Shown here piece by piece: positions 34,259 to 43,069 of a stretch of DNA of 64,000 bases. Under the pieces are notes generated by a model, which saw only the letters and a program-made list of their open reading frames with translations, made no database searches and was not told the origin of the DNA. Location of the stretch: positions 310,001 through 374,000 of the forward strand of contig SAPZ01000001.1 of assembly GCA_004020875.1 (NCBI GenBank). Direction: 5' to 3'. Each line of letters begins with the position of its first letter. Positions within the stretch are counted from its first letter, which is position 1. A program made the position numbers and the translations under genes. The stretch is from Mesorhizobium sp. (lineage in GTDB: Bacteria; Pseudomonadota; Alphaproteobacteria; Rhizobiales; Rhizobiaceae).

Positions 34259-34890
34259 GACAGAACCTCGGACAAGGACGCAGACCACTCGGCGATACGC
34301 GTCTCGAACACCGTTTCGTCGATGCTGACGGTCAGGTCGAAGCCCGGCGCCTCGGTGAAGTCGAGATTGGCGGCGCGCGATCCAAGCGCCGCCTTCAGGG
34401 GCTCGAACAGCGAAAGCGGTCCCCGAACACCGATCCGGACGGCTTCGTTGTCGGCGACGGCGGCGCCGATGGCGCGTGAAAGGGCCTGCAGCGAACGTTC
34501 CTGCAGGTCGTCGTTGAGAAGGCCGCCGATGATGCGGGCAACAGTCGAGCCGGCAAGCTCGGCAACGCGCTGCTCCATAGCCTCGATCCGCGCGGCTATA
34601 GCAGCGCCGAGGTCGCCGCCGAAGCTTTCAAGAAAGGCTCTCGCGGCATCGTCGCTGGCCTGGCGCTCGGCTTCGAGCGCGGCCTGATGGGCGACCGCAA
34701 GCCGTGACTCGAGCGCGGCCTCGGCATCGGCCACCGCCTCGGCGATCAGTACGCCGATGTCGGCCTGTGGCGCGGGCGGGGCCGGAGCGGCCGGCATATG
34801 TGCGGCGTCGCGCAGGGTCGCCGCCTGGTCGGTACGCGGGGCCAGGGAGCCGAAATCGGGTAGGAGATCGAAGAGAGCTGCCGAGGCCAT
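34255..34890 (-). CDS. fliH: FliH-like regulator of the export ATPase
   Basis: 211 residues. A Pro/Ala-rich start is followed by long Ala/Glu-rich helices (about 45-130) and a C-terminal alpha/beta domain ending DLTVSIDETVFETRIAEW, which matches the end of FliH/HrpE-type stator proteins. FliH binds FliI and carries it to the gate. Located directly after fliF (3 bases apart), as in many bacteria, although fliI lies 11 kb away. Sequence is divergent; the name is an inference from pattern and place. Confidence 0.6.
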   Translation of the reverse strand: MASAALFDLLPDFGSLAPRTDQAATLRDAAHMPAAPAPPAPQADIGVLIAEAVADAEAALESRLAVAHQAALEAERQASDDAARAFLESFGGDLGAAIAARIEAMEQRVAELAGSTVARIIGGLLNDDLQERSLQALSRAIGAAVADNEAVRIGVRGPLSLFEPLKAALGSRAANLDFTEAPGFDLTVSIDETVFETRIAEWSASLSEVLS

Positions 34891-34893
34891 AGC

Positions 34894-36552
34894 CTAACCC
34901 ACGGCTTCCGGAGCGGCAGCCCATTTGCGCAGAATCTGCGCGGTGCGCTCCTCATTGAGGTCGACCATGCGGGCAAGCCGCTCCTGCGGCGCCGGCCGGA
35001 TCTTCTGGCGCAGATCATCGAGCGGGGTTGCGCCGGCGCGCGCGCCGGGCAGGGGGCCGGCCGGGGTCTCGGCGGTGATCGCGGCGACCGGCGCGTCGGG
35101 CGTCGGCAGCGAGCGTTGCACATCGTCGAAGCTCGGGCCGGCGATGGCCGCGGGCTTTGCCGATGCCGTCAGCGCGGCGGCCATCGGCTTCAGGCCGAAG
35201 AAGGCAACCAGGAAAACGACGACAATGAAGGCACCGGCATTGATGAGCGTGCCGGTATAGGTGCCGATCGAGGCGAGGATGCCCGGCTGTTCGATCGGCT
35301 CACCGTCGAGGCCGTTGATGAACTCGACCGCCGACACATCGATGACGTCGCCGCGCTTGTCGTCGAAGCCGGTCGCCGAGGCCACCATCTTCTGGATATC
35401 GGCGACGCGCTTGGCGATCTGCTCCGGCGTGGCGTCCTTGCCGAGGATGGTCTTCAGCCGATCCTGGTTGACGACGACCGCGATCGACATCTTGTTGACC
35501 GTGTAGCCGTTGGAGACGGTTGCGATCTTCTTCGAGTTGATCTCGTAATTGGTGATCTCCTCCTTGCGATCGTTCTGCGAGGATGATTGCGGCCCCTCGG
35601 TGGTGCTCGTCTGCGTCTCGGGCAGGTTCTGCTCAACGCTGGCCGGGGCCGAGGTTTGTTTCTGGTTGCTGGCCTCGTTGGTCTTCACCGACTGCACCGA
35701 ACGCTCGACGCGCGAGTTCGGATCGAAGATCGTCTCCTCGGTCTGGCGTGTGTCGGTGTTGACATCGGCCTTGACACTGGCGCGGAAATTGTCTGGGCCA
35801 AGATAAGGGGTGAGCGCGCGGCGGATGTTGTCGCCGATCTGCGCCTCCACCGTTTGTTCGACGCCCAGCGTGCGTGCGGCGCTGGTGTTGGAAGGATCGT
35901 CGCCGGTGGCCAGCAGATTGCCGTTGGAATCGAGCACGGTGACCTTGTCGGCCGAGAGGCCGGGAACCGCCGCCGCAACCAGATGACGGATCGACATGGC
36001 GCTCTTCTCGGCATCGTTGCCGGCGTAGCGGATGACCACCGAAGCGGAAGGCTGCTGCTCGTCGCGACGGAAATTGGCGCGCTCGGACATGACGATATGG
36101 ACGCGCGCCGCCTTGACGCCGGAAATGGACTGGATAGTGCGCGCGATCTCGCCTTCCAGCGCGCGCACACGGGTGATCTGCTGCATGAAGGAGGTCAGGC
36201 CGAGCGAGCCGACATTGTCGAACAGCTCGTATCCGGCATTGGCGCTGGTCGGCAGGCCTTTCTCGGCAAGCAGCATGCGCGCCTGCGCGGTGGTGCCGGC
36301 AGGCACCAGCACCGAGGTGCCGTCCGAGCCGACATCGAAGCCGATGCCGGCATCAGCCAGCACCAGGCCGATCTGGTTCACGTCGGAACGATCGAGGCCG
36401 ACATAGAGGGTCTCATAGGCCGGGCGATTGAGGTAGACAGAGCCGATGCCGATGACGGCCATGACCAAGGCCGCGATGCCGCCCATGAGCGCCAGACGCC
36501 TCACGCCGAAGCTCTTGAAATTCGCGATGATGCTCTGGATCTGTTCCGGCAC
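34894..36552 (-). CDS. fliF: flagellar MS-ring protein FliF
   Basis: 552 residues from GTG 36552. The first membrane helix (LALMGGIAALVMAVIGIGSVYL) is followed by the YscJ-type domain (RPAYETLYVGLDRSDVNQI; AEKGLPTSANAGYELFD; RVRALEGEIARTIQSI), the FliF domain, and a second helix (AFIVVVFLVAFFGL). The C terminus binds FliG. First gene of fliF-fliH-motB-motC-fliK-LT. In S. meliloti fliF sits beside visN instead. Confidence 0.94.
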   Translation of the reverse strand: MPEQIQSIIANFKSFGVRRLALMGGIAALVMAVIGIGSVYLNRPAYETLYVGLDRSDVNQIGLVLADAGIGFDVGSDGTSVLVPAGTTAQARMLLAEKGLPTSANAGYELFDNVGSLGLTSFMQQITRVRALEGEIARTIQSISGVKAARVHIVMSERANFRRDEQQPSASVVIRYAGNDAEKSAMSIRHLVAAAVPGLSADKVTVLDSNGNLLATGDDPSNTSAARTLGVEQTVEAQIGDNIRRALTPYLGPDNFRASVKADVNTDTRQTEETIFDPNSRVERSVQSVKTNEASNQKQTSAPASVEQNLPETQTSTTEGPQSSSQNDRKEEITNYEINSKKIATVSNGYTVNKMSIAVVVNQDRLKTILGKDATPEQIAKRVADIQKMVASATGFDDKRGDVIDVSAVEFINGLDGEPIEQPGILASIGTYTGTLINAGAFIVVVFLVAFFGLKPMAAALTASAKPAAIAGPSFDDVQRSLPTPDAPVAAITAETPAGPLPGARAGATPLDDLRQKIRPAPQERLARMVDLNEERTAQILRKWAAAPEAVG

Positions 36553-36678
36553 GATTCAACGGCTCCCAGCACGACTGTCGCCGGAAGACTAGACTGTGAA
36601 GCTTGTGCGAGGATGATAGGGCACGCTGCCGAGGAACCAGAGAATTACCGAACCGGCGGGTTTTTCGGACCAACGAAA

Positions 36679-36705
36679 AAAGGCCGCGCCCGAAGCGCGG
36701 CCTTT
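36679..36705 (-). terminator. rho-independent terminator of the first flagellin gene
   Basis: An 11-base stem AAAGGCCGCGC / GCGCGGCCTTT with a 5-base loop. Read on the minus strand it ends in a T-run (GGCCTTTTTTCG), 21 bases past the flagellin stop. It also separates the flagellin from fliF. Confidence 0.88.
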
Positions 36706-36726
36706 CGTTGATCGGGGTGGGTTGGC

Positions 36727-37797
36727 TTAGCCGTTCTTGAACAGCGACAGGATCGACTGCGAGGAGCTGTTGGCGATCGACAGGGACTGGATGCCGAGCT
36801 GCTGCTGGACCTGCAGCGCCTGCAGGCGGGTCGATTCCTTGTTCATGTCGGCATCGACGAGCTGGCCCACGCCGCGATCGATGGAGTCCATCAGGCTCTG
36901 CGTGAAGGTCTTCTGCAGGTCGATGGAGCTCTTGGCGGCCCCGAGCACGGTGGCGGCGTCAGTAAGCTGACTCATCACGTGGTCGATCTTGGTGACCATC
37001 TGCGTGATGATGTCGTCGGTCACGCCAGCTGCCGTGATGTCGAGATTGAACGCGGAGACATTGTCGATCTTGACGGGCGTGCCCGACACCGCGGCCTGGC
37101 CGGCGGTGTTGGCGGCGATGTCGGTGACGCCGCCGGCGATCGCGGCCGCGTAGGCGGTATCGTACGCCGACTGGTCCGCGGCGGTCGAATAGATCGAGGT
37201 CTGACGATCGAGAATGCCCTGATTCTTGACGGCCGTGGAGAGGCCGGAATCGAACAGCTTGGTGCTCTCGACATTGATGTCGATGGTGCCGAGCGAGATG
37301 GCGCCGGACGAAGAGCGGTTGAACGAAGAGACGATCTTGGCGTCCGGCTGGACGCCGTCATTGGGGGCTGCCACCTGTGTGGACGTCACCGAAAGATAAT
37401 TCGAGCCGGAGAAGGTGGCGGCGTCGGCGAAGGATTTCATCTGCGCTTGCAGCGAGGTGATTTCGGTCTGCGTCTTGGCTTTGTTGGCATCCGACTGGCC
37501 GACAGCCGACAGAAGCTTGGTCTTGATCTGGCCGATCGTCGAAAGGACGTTGTTCATGCCGGTATAGGCGGTGTCGACCTTCGAGGCGCCGAGGCCGAGC
37601 GCGTCCTGCACGGTCGACAGCGCCGAGTTGTCGGAGCGCATCGTGGTGGCGATCGACCAGTACGCGGCGTTGTCGGAGGCCTCGGAGACGCGGTAACCGG
37701 TCGAGATCCGGGCTTGCGTCTGCTGGAGCGATTTGTTGGTGGCGTTGAGGCTTTGAAGTGCAGTCAACGCCGCGGCGTTCGTCATGATGCTTGCCAA
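36727..37797 (-). CDS. flagellin (first of two)
   Basis: 356 residues. Conserved N-terminal (ALTALQSLNATNKSLQQTQA, RISTGYRVSEASDNAAYWSI) and C-terminal (DRGVGQLVDADMNKESTRLQ, QLGIQSLSIANSSSQSIL) coiled-coil regions flank a variable middle. It shares nearly identical ends with the second flagellin but has an extra Ala/Ser/Asp-rich stretch of about 25 residues in the middle. Has its own terminator and an upstream region with TTAACCAT-type inverted repeats. Exported to form the filament. Confidence 0.94.
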   Translation of the reverse strand: MASIMTNAAALTALQSLNATNKSLQQTQARISTGYRVSEASDNAAYWSIATTMRSDNSALSTVQDALGLGASKVDTAYTGMNNVLSTIGQIKTKLLSAVGQSDANKAKTQTEITSLQAQMKSFADAATFSGSNYLSVTSTQVAAPNDGVQPDAKIVSSFNRSSSGAISLGTIDINVESTKLFDSGLSTAVKNQGILDRQTSIYSTAADQSAYDTAYAAAIAGGVTDIAANTAGQAAVSGTPVKIDNVSAFNLDITAAGVTDDIITQMVTKIDHVMSQLTDAATVLGAAKSSIDLQKTFTQSLMDSIDRGVGQLVDADMNKESTRLQALQVQQQLGIQSLSIANSSSQSILSLFKNG

Positions 37798-37901
37798 GAA
37801 ACTCGCTCCTTCTCAAAAGCCGGCATGCCACAGGCCAGGCTTGACCTGCCATTGATCGCGATCGTGCCAGATTAGGCCGATACGGCAATCTAAGTCATTG
37901 G

Positions 37902-37929
37902 TTAACCATACCTAGCGCGATATGGTTAA
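37902..37929 (-). promoter_or_regulatory. inverted repeat with TTAACCAT half-sites upstream of the first flagellin
   Basis: TTAACCATA (37902-37910) and TATGGTTAA (37921-37929) are perfect complements separated by 10 bases; a third TGGTTAA half-site overlaps at 37899. The centre lies about 120 bases before the flagellin start. TTAACCAT is the half-site read by CtrA in alphaproteobacteria (established knowledge); binding here is inference. Confidence 0.45.
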
Positions 37930-37997
37930 TGGCCTGTTAAAAATCGGCTTCGGAGGAATTAGGAAACGAGGGTTGCGCGAGCCTTGAGCAAACGCAA

Positions 37998-38026
37998 ATC
38001 GGGCCGCGCTTTTGGCGCGGCCCGAT
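37998..38026 (-). terminator. terminator of the second flagellin gene
   Basis: A perfect 12-base stem ATCGGGCCGCGC / GCGCGGCCCGAT with loop TTTTG, 26 bases past the flagellin stop. The following minus-strand bases (TTGCGTTTGC) are only moderately T-rich, but the stem is very stable. Confidence 0.78.
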
Positions 38027-38052
38027 GCTTTGTCCTGGTCAGTATAAAGCGA

Positions 38053-39048
38053 TCAGCCGCGGAAGAGCGACAGGATCGACTGCGACGAGCCGTTGGCGAT
38101 CGACAGCGCCTGGACGCCAAGCTGCTGCTGCACCTGCAGGGCCTGGAGGCGGGTCGATTCCTTGTTCATGTCGGCATCGACGAGCTGGCCGACGCCGCGA
38201 TCGATGGAGTCCATCAGGCTCGAGGTGAAGGTCTTCTGCAGGTCGATCGAGCTCTTGGCGGCGCCGAGCTTGGTCGCGGCGGTCGTCATGTCCTTCAGAG
38301 CCGAGTCGACGACCTTCATCATGTCCGCGATCTGGGTATCGCTGGCGGCGGTGGTGCCGGAGAAGATCGTCATCGTGGCGACCGAATAGGTGTCGCCCGC
38401 CGCGGCTGCCGCACCAAGGGTCGGGTTTTGCGCGGTAGCGGTGACAGCGCCGGTCGCACCGACGCGGTCGGCGTCGAGGATGCCCTTCGACACGCCCGCC
38501 GCGGTGCCGGCCTCATACAGCTTGATGCTGTCCACGTTGACGTCGATCGTCGAGATCGAAACCGCGCCCGAAGCGTCGCGGTTGAAGGCCGAGACTATCT
38601 TGACGTCGGCGGCGCTCGTGGCGGTGGCGCCGCTGTTGACCGACAGCATGTTGGTGCCGGAGAAGGTGGCGCCGTCGGCATAGGCCTTCAGCTGGTCTTG
38701 AAGCGCCTTGATTTCAACCTGGGTCTTTTCCTTGGAAGCATCCGTCTGGCCGTAGGACGCGGTCAGCTTCTGCTGGATCTGGTTGATGGTCTTGATCGCG
38801 CTGTCCATGCCGGTGTAGGCGGTGTCGACCTTCGAGGCGCCGAGGCCGAGAGCATCCGAAACGGTGGACATGGCCTGGTTGTCGGAGCGCATCGTGGTGG
38901 CGATCGACCAGTAAGCGGCGTTGTCGGAAGCCTGCGAGACGCGGTAACCGGTGGAGATGCGGGTCTGGGTGGTCTGGAGCTGGTTCTGGGTGTTGTTGAG
39001 GCTCTGCAGCGCGGTCAACGCAGCGCTGTTGGTCATGATACTGGCCAT
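38053..39048 (-). CDS. flagellin (second of two)
   Basis: 331 residues with the same N- and C-terminal core as its neighbour (ALTALQSLNNTQNQLQTTQT; DRGVGQLVDADMNKESTRLQ). The middle is shorter. The pair is a tandem duplication; each copy has its own upstream region and terminator. Rhizobial filaments commonly mix several flagellins. Upstream, at 39086-39106, lies a perfect 8-base inverted repeat that may be a regulator site. Confidence 0.94.
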   Translation of the reverse strand: MASIMTNSAALTALQSLNNTQNQLQTTQTRISTGYRVSQASDNAAYWSIATTMRSDNQAMSTVSDALGLGASKVDTAYTGMDSAIKTINQIQQKLTASYGQTDASKEKTQVEIKALQDQLKAYADGATFSGTNMLSVNSGATATSAADVKIVSAFNRDASGAVSISTIDVNVDSIKLYEAGTAAGVSKGILDADRVGATGAVTATAQNPTLGAAAAAGDTYSVATMTIFSGTTAASDTQIADMMKVVDSALKDMTTAATKLGAAKSSIDLQKTFTSSLMDSIDRGVGQLVDADMNKESTRLQALQVQQQLGVQALSIANGSSQSILSLFRG

Positions 39049-39085
39049 GGTACTAGTACCCTATTTTTTACACGGATTTTTTTGA

Positions 39086-39106
39086 CATACCGGCATGTCC
39101 GGTATG
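39086..39106 (-). promoter_or_regulatory. inverted repeat in the promoter region of the second flagellin
   Basis: CATACCGG (39086-39093) and CCGGTATG (39099-39106) are perfect complements with a 5-base spacer, about 40-60 bases before the start codon and next to two T-runs. No equivalent was seen before the first flagellin. Confidence 0.4.
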
Positions 39107-39262
39107 ACGGTGCGGCATCATGCCAATGATCTGTGAAATCCGATCACCCGCCATCTGCGAGCAATATGCGGGCCAGTCCCTACCAAAGAGCTAAATCGCA
39201 GGGTTAATCGAAAATATATTGCCTAAAATTGGAGCGGGTATCCGGCGCCGGCATCTGCGACT

Positions 39263-39994
39263 TCAGGTGAAGGATCGCACCAGGCTGCCGACGAGAAGGT
39301 TCCAGCCGTCGATCAGCACGAAGAACAGAATCTTGAACGGCAGCGACACCACCGTTGGCGGCAGCATCATCATGCCCATCGCCATGGTCACGGTGGCGAC
39401 GATGAGGTCGATGACGAGGAACGGCAGGACGATGAGAAAGCCGATCTCGAAGCCGCGGCGGATTTCTGAGATCATGAAGGCCGGCACCAGGATGCGCAGG
39501 TCGACGGTCTCGCGCGAGACAGTCTGGCCGCGCTCGCGGGCGAGGTTGGCGAAAAGGTCGAAGTCCTTGTCGCGCACATTGTGCAACATGAAGTCGCGAA
39601 ACGGGCCGGAAATCTTCTCGAACGCCTCGCCTTGTGTGATCCGGTTGTCCATCAGCGGCTTCACGCCGGTGTTCCAGGCCTGATCGAAGGTCGGCGCCAT
39701 GACGTAGAAGGTCATGAACAGCGACAGCGAGATCAGGATCAGGTTTGCGGGCGTCGACTGCAGGCCGATGCCGGCGCGCAGGATCGAGAAGGCGATGACG
39801 AAGCGGGTGAAGCTCGTCACCATGATGAGCAGGCCCGGCGCCACCGAAAGCACGGTCAGCAGGCCGAACATCTGGATCAGGTAGCCAACGGTCGTGCCGT
39901 CGGCCTTGCCGATACCGCCGAGATCGAGCTGCTGGGCCGCGGCGACGGAGGTGGTGACGACGATGAGCGCCGTGGCTATGAGCAACTTTCTCAT
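39263..39994 (-). CDS. fliP: flagellar export gate protein FliP
   Basis: 243 residues with a signal-type N terminus and four membrane helices. Family marks: VTSFTRFVIAFSILRAGIG, then LFMTFYVMAPTFDQAWN, and the late FLIVLPFLVIDLIVATVTMAMGMMM. It overlaps the fliL stop by 4 bases. Last gene of the operon that begins at the DUF1217 gene. Confidence 0.95.
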   Translation of the reverse strand: MRKLLIATALIVVTTSVAAAQQLDLGGIGKADGTTVGYLIQMFGLLTVLSVAPGLLIMVTSFTRFVIAFSILRAGIGLQSTPANLILISLSLFMTFYVMAPTFDQAWNTGVKPLMDNRITQGEAFEKISGPFRDFMLHNVRDKDFDLFANLARERGQTVSRETVDLRILVPAFMISEIRRGFEIGFLIVLPFLVIDLIVATVTMAMGMMMLPPTVVSLPFKILFFVLIDGWNLLVGSLVRSFT

Positions 39995-40485
39995 TCGAGC
40001 AGCATCGTCCTGACGAGAATCTGTTTGACGTGGCCGCCGCTGCGCAGCGCCGCGCGCTCATCGAGATCGGCCTTGAGATGCTGGTAGCCGCTGGCGCCTT
40101 CGATCTGATGCAGCTTCATCGTGCGCACGAAGGCGAGCAAATCCTGATGGATCTGCTCGGTCACTTCCGGCGCCTGCGGGGCGTCATAGAGCACCGATGC
40201 CTCCAGCCGGATCCAGACGTCCGATGGCGAGGCGAGATTGGTGGTAATCGGTGCCAGCTGAACCAGCGTCGGTCCGGCGCCCGCCTTGCCTGCTTCGCCG
40301 GGCTTTTCCGCTTTGCCGGCGTTCTCTGGCGCCGCGGGTACCGGCGCCGGCGTTTCACCCTGCTTGAGATAGCCCCCAGAAACCCAGCCCATGCCGATGG
40401 CCGCGCCCGTCATGACCAGGAGCATGGCGAGCTGGATCACCAGGGACGGTCCCTTCTTGGGCTGGACCTGCTCGACATTGGCCAC
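39991..40485 (-). CDS. fliL: flagellar basal-body protein FliL
   Basis: 164 residues. One membrane helix (IQLAMLLVMTGAAIGMGWVS) is followed by a Pro/Ala/Lys linker and the periplasmic domain (LVQLAPITTNLASPSDVWIR, LEASVLYDAPQAPEVTEQIH, with the final SGGHVKQILVRTML). FliL surrounds the stator and supports torque. Coupled to fliP by overlap. Confidence 0.9.
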   Translation of the reverse strand: MANVEQVQPKKGPSLVIQLAMLLVMTGAAIGMGWVSGGYLKQGETPAPVPAAPENAGKAEKPGEAGKAGAGPTLVQLAPITTNLASPSDVWIRLEASVLYDAPQAPEVTEQIHQDLLAFVRTMKLHQIEGASGYQHLKADLDERAALRSGGHVKQILVRTMLLE

Positions 40486-40503
40486 GGCAGCGCTCTCCCG
40501 GCT

Positions 40504-41202
40504 CTAGAAAGGAAGAACCTGATCGAGGACCTGCTGGCCATAGGCCGGCTGTTGGACCTCGCTCACGTGGCCACGGCCGCCATAGGAGATGCGCGCCTCG
40601 GCGATGCGCTCGTAGGGGATGGTGTTCTCGGCGCCGATGTCGGACGGACGAACCATGCCGGCGATGGTCAGCACGCGAAGCTCGTAATTGACGCGGACCT
40701 CCTGCGAGCCCCTGATCAGCAGATTGCCGTTGGGCAGCACCTCCGTCACTACCGCGGCGACGTTGAGCTCGATGTCCTCCGAACGCTTGATCTCGCCGTC
40801 GGCATTGGTCTCGGTGCTGGAGCTCAAACCGGCGTCCCCCTTGCCGCTGGTGCTCTTGCCGTCCCATCCGAGTGTGACGTCATAGCCGAGCTTGCGCGCG
40901 GCGGTGCGGCTGCGATCGTTCTGGTTCTTGAAATTGGCCCTGTCGTTGAGCTTGATGTTGACGGTTAGGATGTCGCCGGCGCGCAGCGCGCGCGGATCGG
41001 TGAAGAGTCGGCTCTGGCGGTCGTCCCACAGCGAAAATTTCCTCGGCCGCGACGCTGGCGGCTCAGGATAGCTGTAAGGACCGGAGGCACCGATACCGGA
41101 ACCGACGGGTGACATAGCAGGCTCTCGGCCGATCTCCTTGAAATTGGTGCCGCAGCCGGACAACCCCGCAACCGCGACGAGGACAAAGAACTTCAACTTC
41201 AT
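40504..41202 (-). CDS. flgH: L-ring lipoprotein FlgH
   Basis: 232 residues with a lipoprotein signal (LVAVAGLSGC, lipobox Cys about residue 17). The FlgH core includes LWDDRQSRLFTDPRALRAGD, LTVNIKLNDRANFKNQNDRS and the final GMVRPSDIGAENTIPYERIA. Forms the outer-membrane ring. Its start overlaps the motE stop by 4 bases. Confidence 0.94.
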   Translation of the reverse strand: MKLKFFVLVAVAGLSGCGTNFKEIGREPAMSPVGSGIGASGPYSYPEPPASRPRKFSLWDDRQSRLFTDPRALRAGDILTVNIKLNDRANFKNQNDRSRTAARKLGYDVTLGWDGKSTSGKGDAGLSSSTETNADGEIKRSEDIELNVAAVVTEVLPNGNLLIRGSQEVRVNYELRVLTIAGMVRPSDIGAENTIPYERIAEARISYGGRGHVSEVQQPAYGQQVLDQVLPF

Positions 41203-41819
41203 GACGGGTCAACCCTTCGCGCCGCGCTGGCCATGATGCCGGTGAGCGTCGCCGCCGCCTTCTGGTCCATTTCATTCAGGATGACGCCGGCCTTGCGCGT
41301 ATCGAGCTTCATCAAGATGGCCGCCGCGAGCTCGGCATTGACCATCGCCAGCCGCTCTGCGGCGGCGTCCGGCTTCATGCCGGCATAGATCTTGACGACG
41401 CCATCCTCGGCGCGCGCCAGGAACACTTCGCGGCGCTTCAGCCACTCTTCATATTCGGCTTTCTTTGCCTCCAGCGCTTTCATGCGCTCGTCGATACGGG
41501 CCTGCAGCTGCTTCAATTCCTCCGCCTGCAGGGCGTAGCGGCGGTCGCGTGCGGCATCCGCGATGTTGGAGCAGAAGCGCTGCACCTCGCTTTCGTCAGG
41601 CGCTCTTCCGCCTGCAAGTCCGGTTGGCAGGGCCAACGCCGTCTCCTGCGCGAGCTGGGCCGGCTGAGCCGGCGCCTGACCGCCGGGCAATACCTGGCGC
41701 ACTTCATCCGCGCGGACCGCGCCGCCCGCCAACGCGACGATCGCGCCAACGGCGAGGAGTCCGGTCACGGGGTGAAGCGTTGGGCGACGATGGAGTGTTG
41801 GGGAGAGGAGCGCGATCAT
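41199..41819 (-). CDS. motE: MotE, chaperone of MotC
   Basis: 206 residues. N-terminal membrane/signal segment (GLLAVGAIVALAGGAVRADE), then a coiled coil (about 85-125; LKQLQARIDERMKALEAKKA) and a MgtE-N-like helical end (AAERLAMVNAELAAAILMKL). In S. meliloti MotE is a periplasmic chaperone needed for MotC stability. Lies between flgI and flgH, as in S. meliloti. Confidence 0.82.
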   Translation of the reverse strand: MIALLSPTLHRRPTLHPVTGLLAVGAIVALAGGAVRADEVRQVLPGGQAPAQPAQLAQETALALPTGLAGGRAPDESEVQRFCSNIADAARDRRYALQAEELKQLQARIDERMKALEAKKAEYEEWLKRREVFLARAEDGVVKIYAGMKPDAAAERLAMVNAELAAAILMKLDTRKAGVILNEMDQKAAATLTGIMASAARRVDPS

Positions 41820-41827
41820 CGATGTGC

Positions 41828-43069
41828 CTATTGGAGAACCAGGTCGGCCTGCAGGGCGCCGGCCGACTTGATGCCTTGCAGGATGGCAATGATGCCGTCG
41901 GGTTTCACGCCGAGACGGTTGAGGCCGGAGACAAGCGTTTCGAGATCGGGGCCGTCGAGCACGGCGACGCGCGCATTGGGCCGGCTCGCATCGATGGCTG
42001 TGGACGGTTCCACCGCGGTCTCACCCCTGGAGAAGGGTTCGGGCTGAACGACCCTAGGCGCTTCGGTGATGCGTACGGTAAGCGTGCCGTGGCTGATCGC
42101 CACGCGCGAGATTCTGACATTGTTGCCGATGACGATGGTTCCGGTGCGCTCGTCGATGACGACGCGGGCAGGGGCATCCGACTCGACGACGAGGTTCTCG
42201 ATCTCGGCATAGAAGCGCGCGGTGGAGACATTGCTCGGCCGCTTGATCTGCACCGTTCGGGCATCGCGCTCGGCGGCGACCCGCATGCCGAAGCGCTGCG
42301 AGGTGTAGTCGTTGACGGCGTCGGCGATGCGGATGGCGGTCGAGAAATCGGGGTTCCGCAATTGCAGCGTCAGCACGCCCTGGTCGTCGAACTCGGCCGG
42401 CACCGCGCGCTCGACAATGGCGCCGTTGGGCACGCGGCCGGCGGTCGGCACGCCCTGAGTGAGTTCCTCGGCCTGACCCTTGGCGGTGAAGCCGCCGACA
42501 ATCACGGAACCCTGGCCAACGGCGTAGATCTCGCCATCGGCCGCCTTCAGCGGCGTCATCACCAGAGTGCCGCCGGCAAGCGACGTGGCGTCGCCCATTG
42601 AGGACACGTCGATGTCGATGCGGGCGCCCGACTGGACGAAGGGCGGCATGTTGGCGGTGACGATGACGGCGGCCACGTTCTTGGCGCGCGCGCTGCCGCC
42701 TTCGGTGGCGATGCCGAGATTTTCCAGCATGGCGCGGATCGACTGTTCGGTGAACGGCGAATTGCGCAGGCTGTCGCCGGTGCCGGCAAGGCCGATGACC
42801 AGGCCGTAGCCGACGAGCTGGTTGTCGCGCGCGCTTTGCAGCTGTGCGATGTCCTTGATGCGCGCGGCGACCTGGCCGGGCGGCAGGGTGCTTGGTCCGG
42901 TGGAAACGCGGAACATGCGCTGGGTCGTCGCCGGATCATATTCCGGATCGTCGTAAACGCCGCCATTTTTCTGCGCCAGCTCGCGCTTGGCCTTGGGCGT
43001 CAGACCATCCGCCAATGCCGGCTGAATGCCGATGGCAGCCGCGAGCAGAAGGACAAAGGCGCGCATCAT
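41828..43069 (-). CDS. flgI: P-ring protein FlgI
   Basis: 413 residues with a signal peptide (RAFVLLLAAAIGIQPALADG). Diagnostic stretches are RIKDIAQLQSARDNQLVGYG, VIGLAGTGDSLRNSPFTEQS and VIVTANMPPFVQSGARIDID. It polymerises around the rod in the peptidoglycan layer with FlgA help. Overlaps the flgA stop by 4 bases. Confidence 0.95.
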   Translation of the reverse strand: MMRAFVLLLAAAIGIQPALADGLTPKAKRELAQKNGGVYDDPEYDPATTQRMFRVSTGPSTLPPGQVAARIKDIAQLQSARDNQLVGYGLVIGLAGTGDSLRNSPFTEQSIRAMLENLGIATEGGSARAKNVAAVIVTANMPPFVQSGARIDIDVSSMGDATSLAGGTLVMTPLKAADGEIYAVGQGSVIVGGFTAKGQAEELTQGVPTAGRVPNGAIVERAVPAEFDDQGVLTLQLRNPDFSTAIRIADAVNDYTSQRFGMRVAAERDARTVQIKRPSNVSTARFYAEIENLVVESDAPARVVIDERTGTIVIGNNVRISRVAISHGTLTVRITEAPRVVQPEPFSRGETAVEPSTAIDASRPNARVAVLDGPDLETLVSGLNRLGVKPDGIIAILQGIKSAGALQADLVLQ

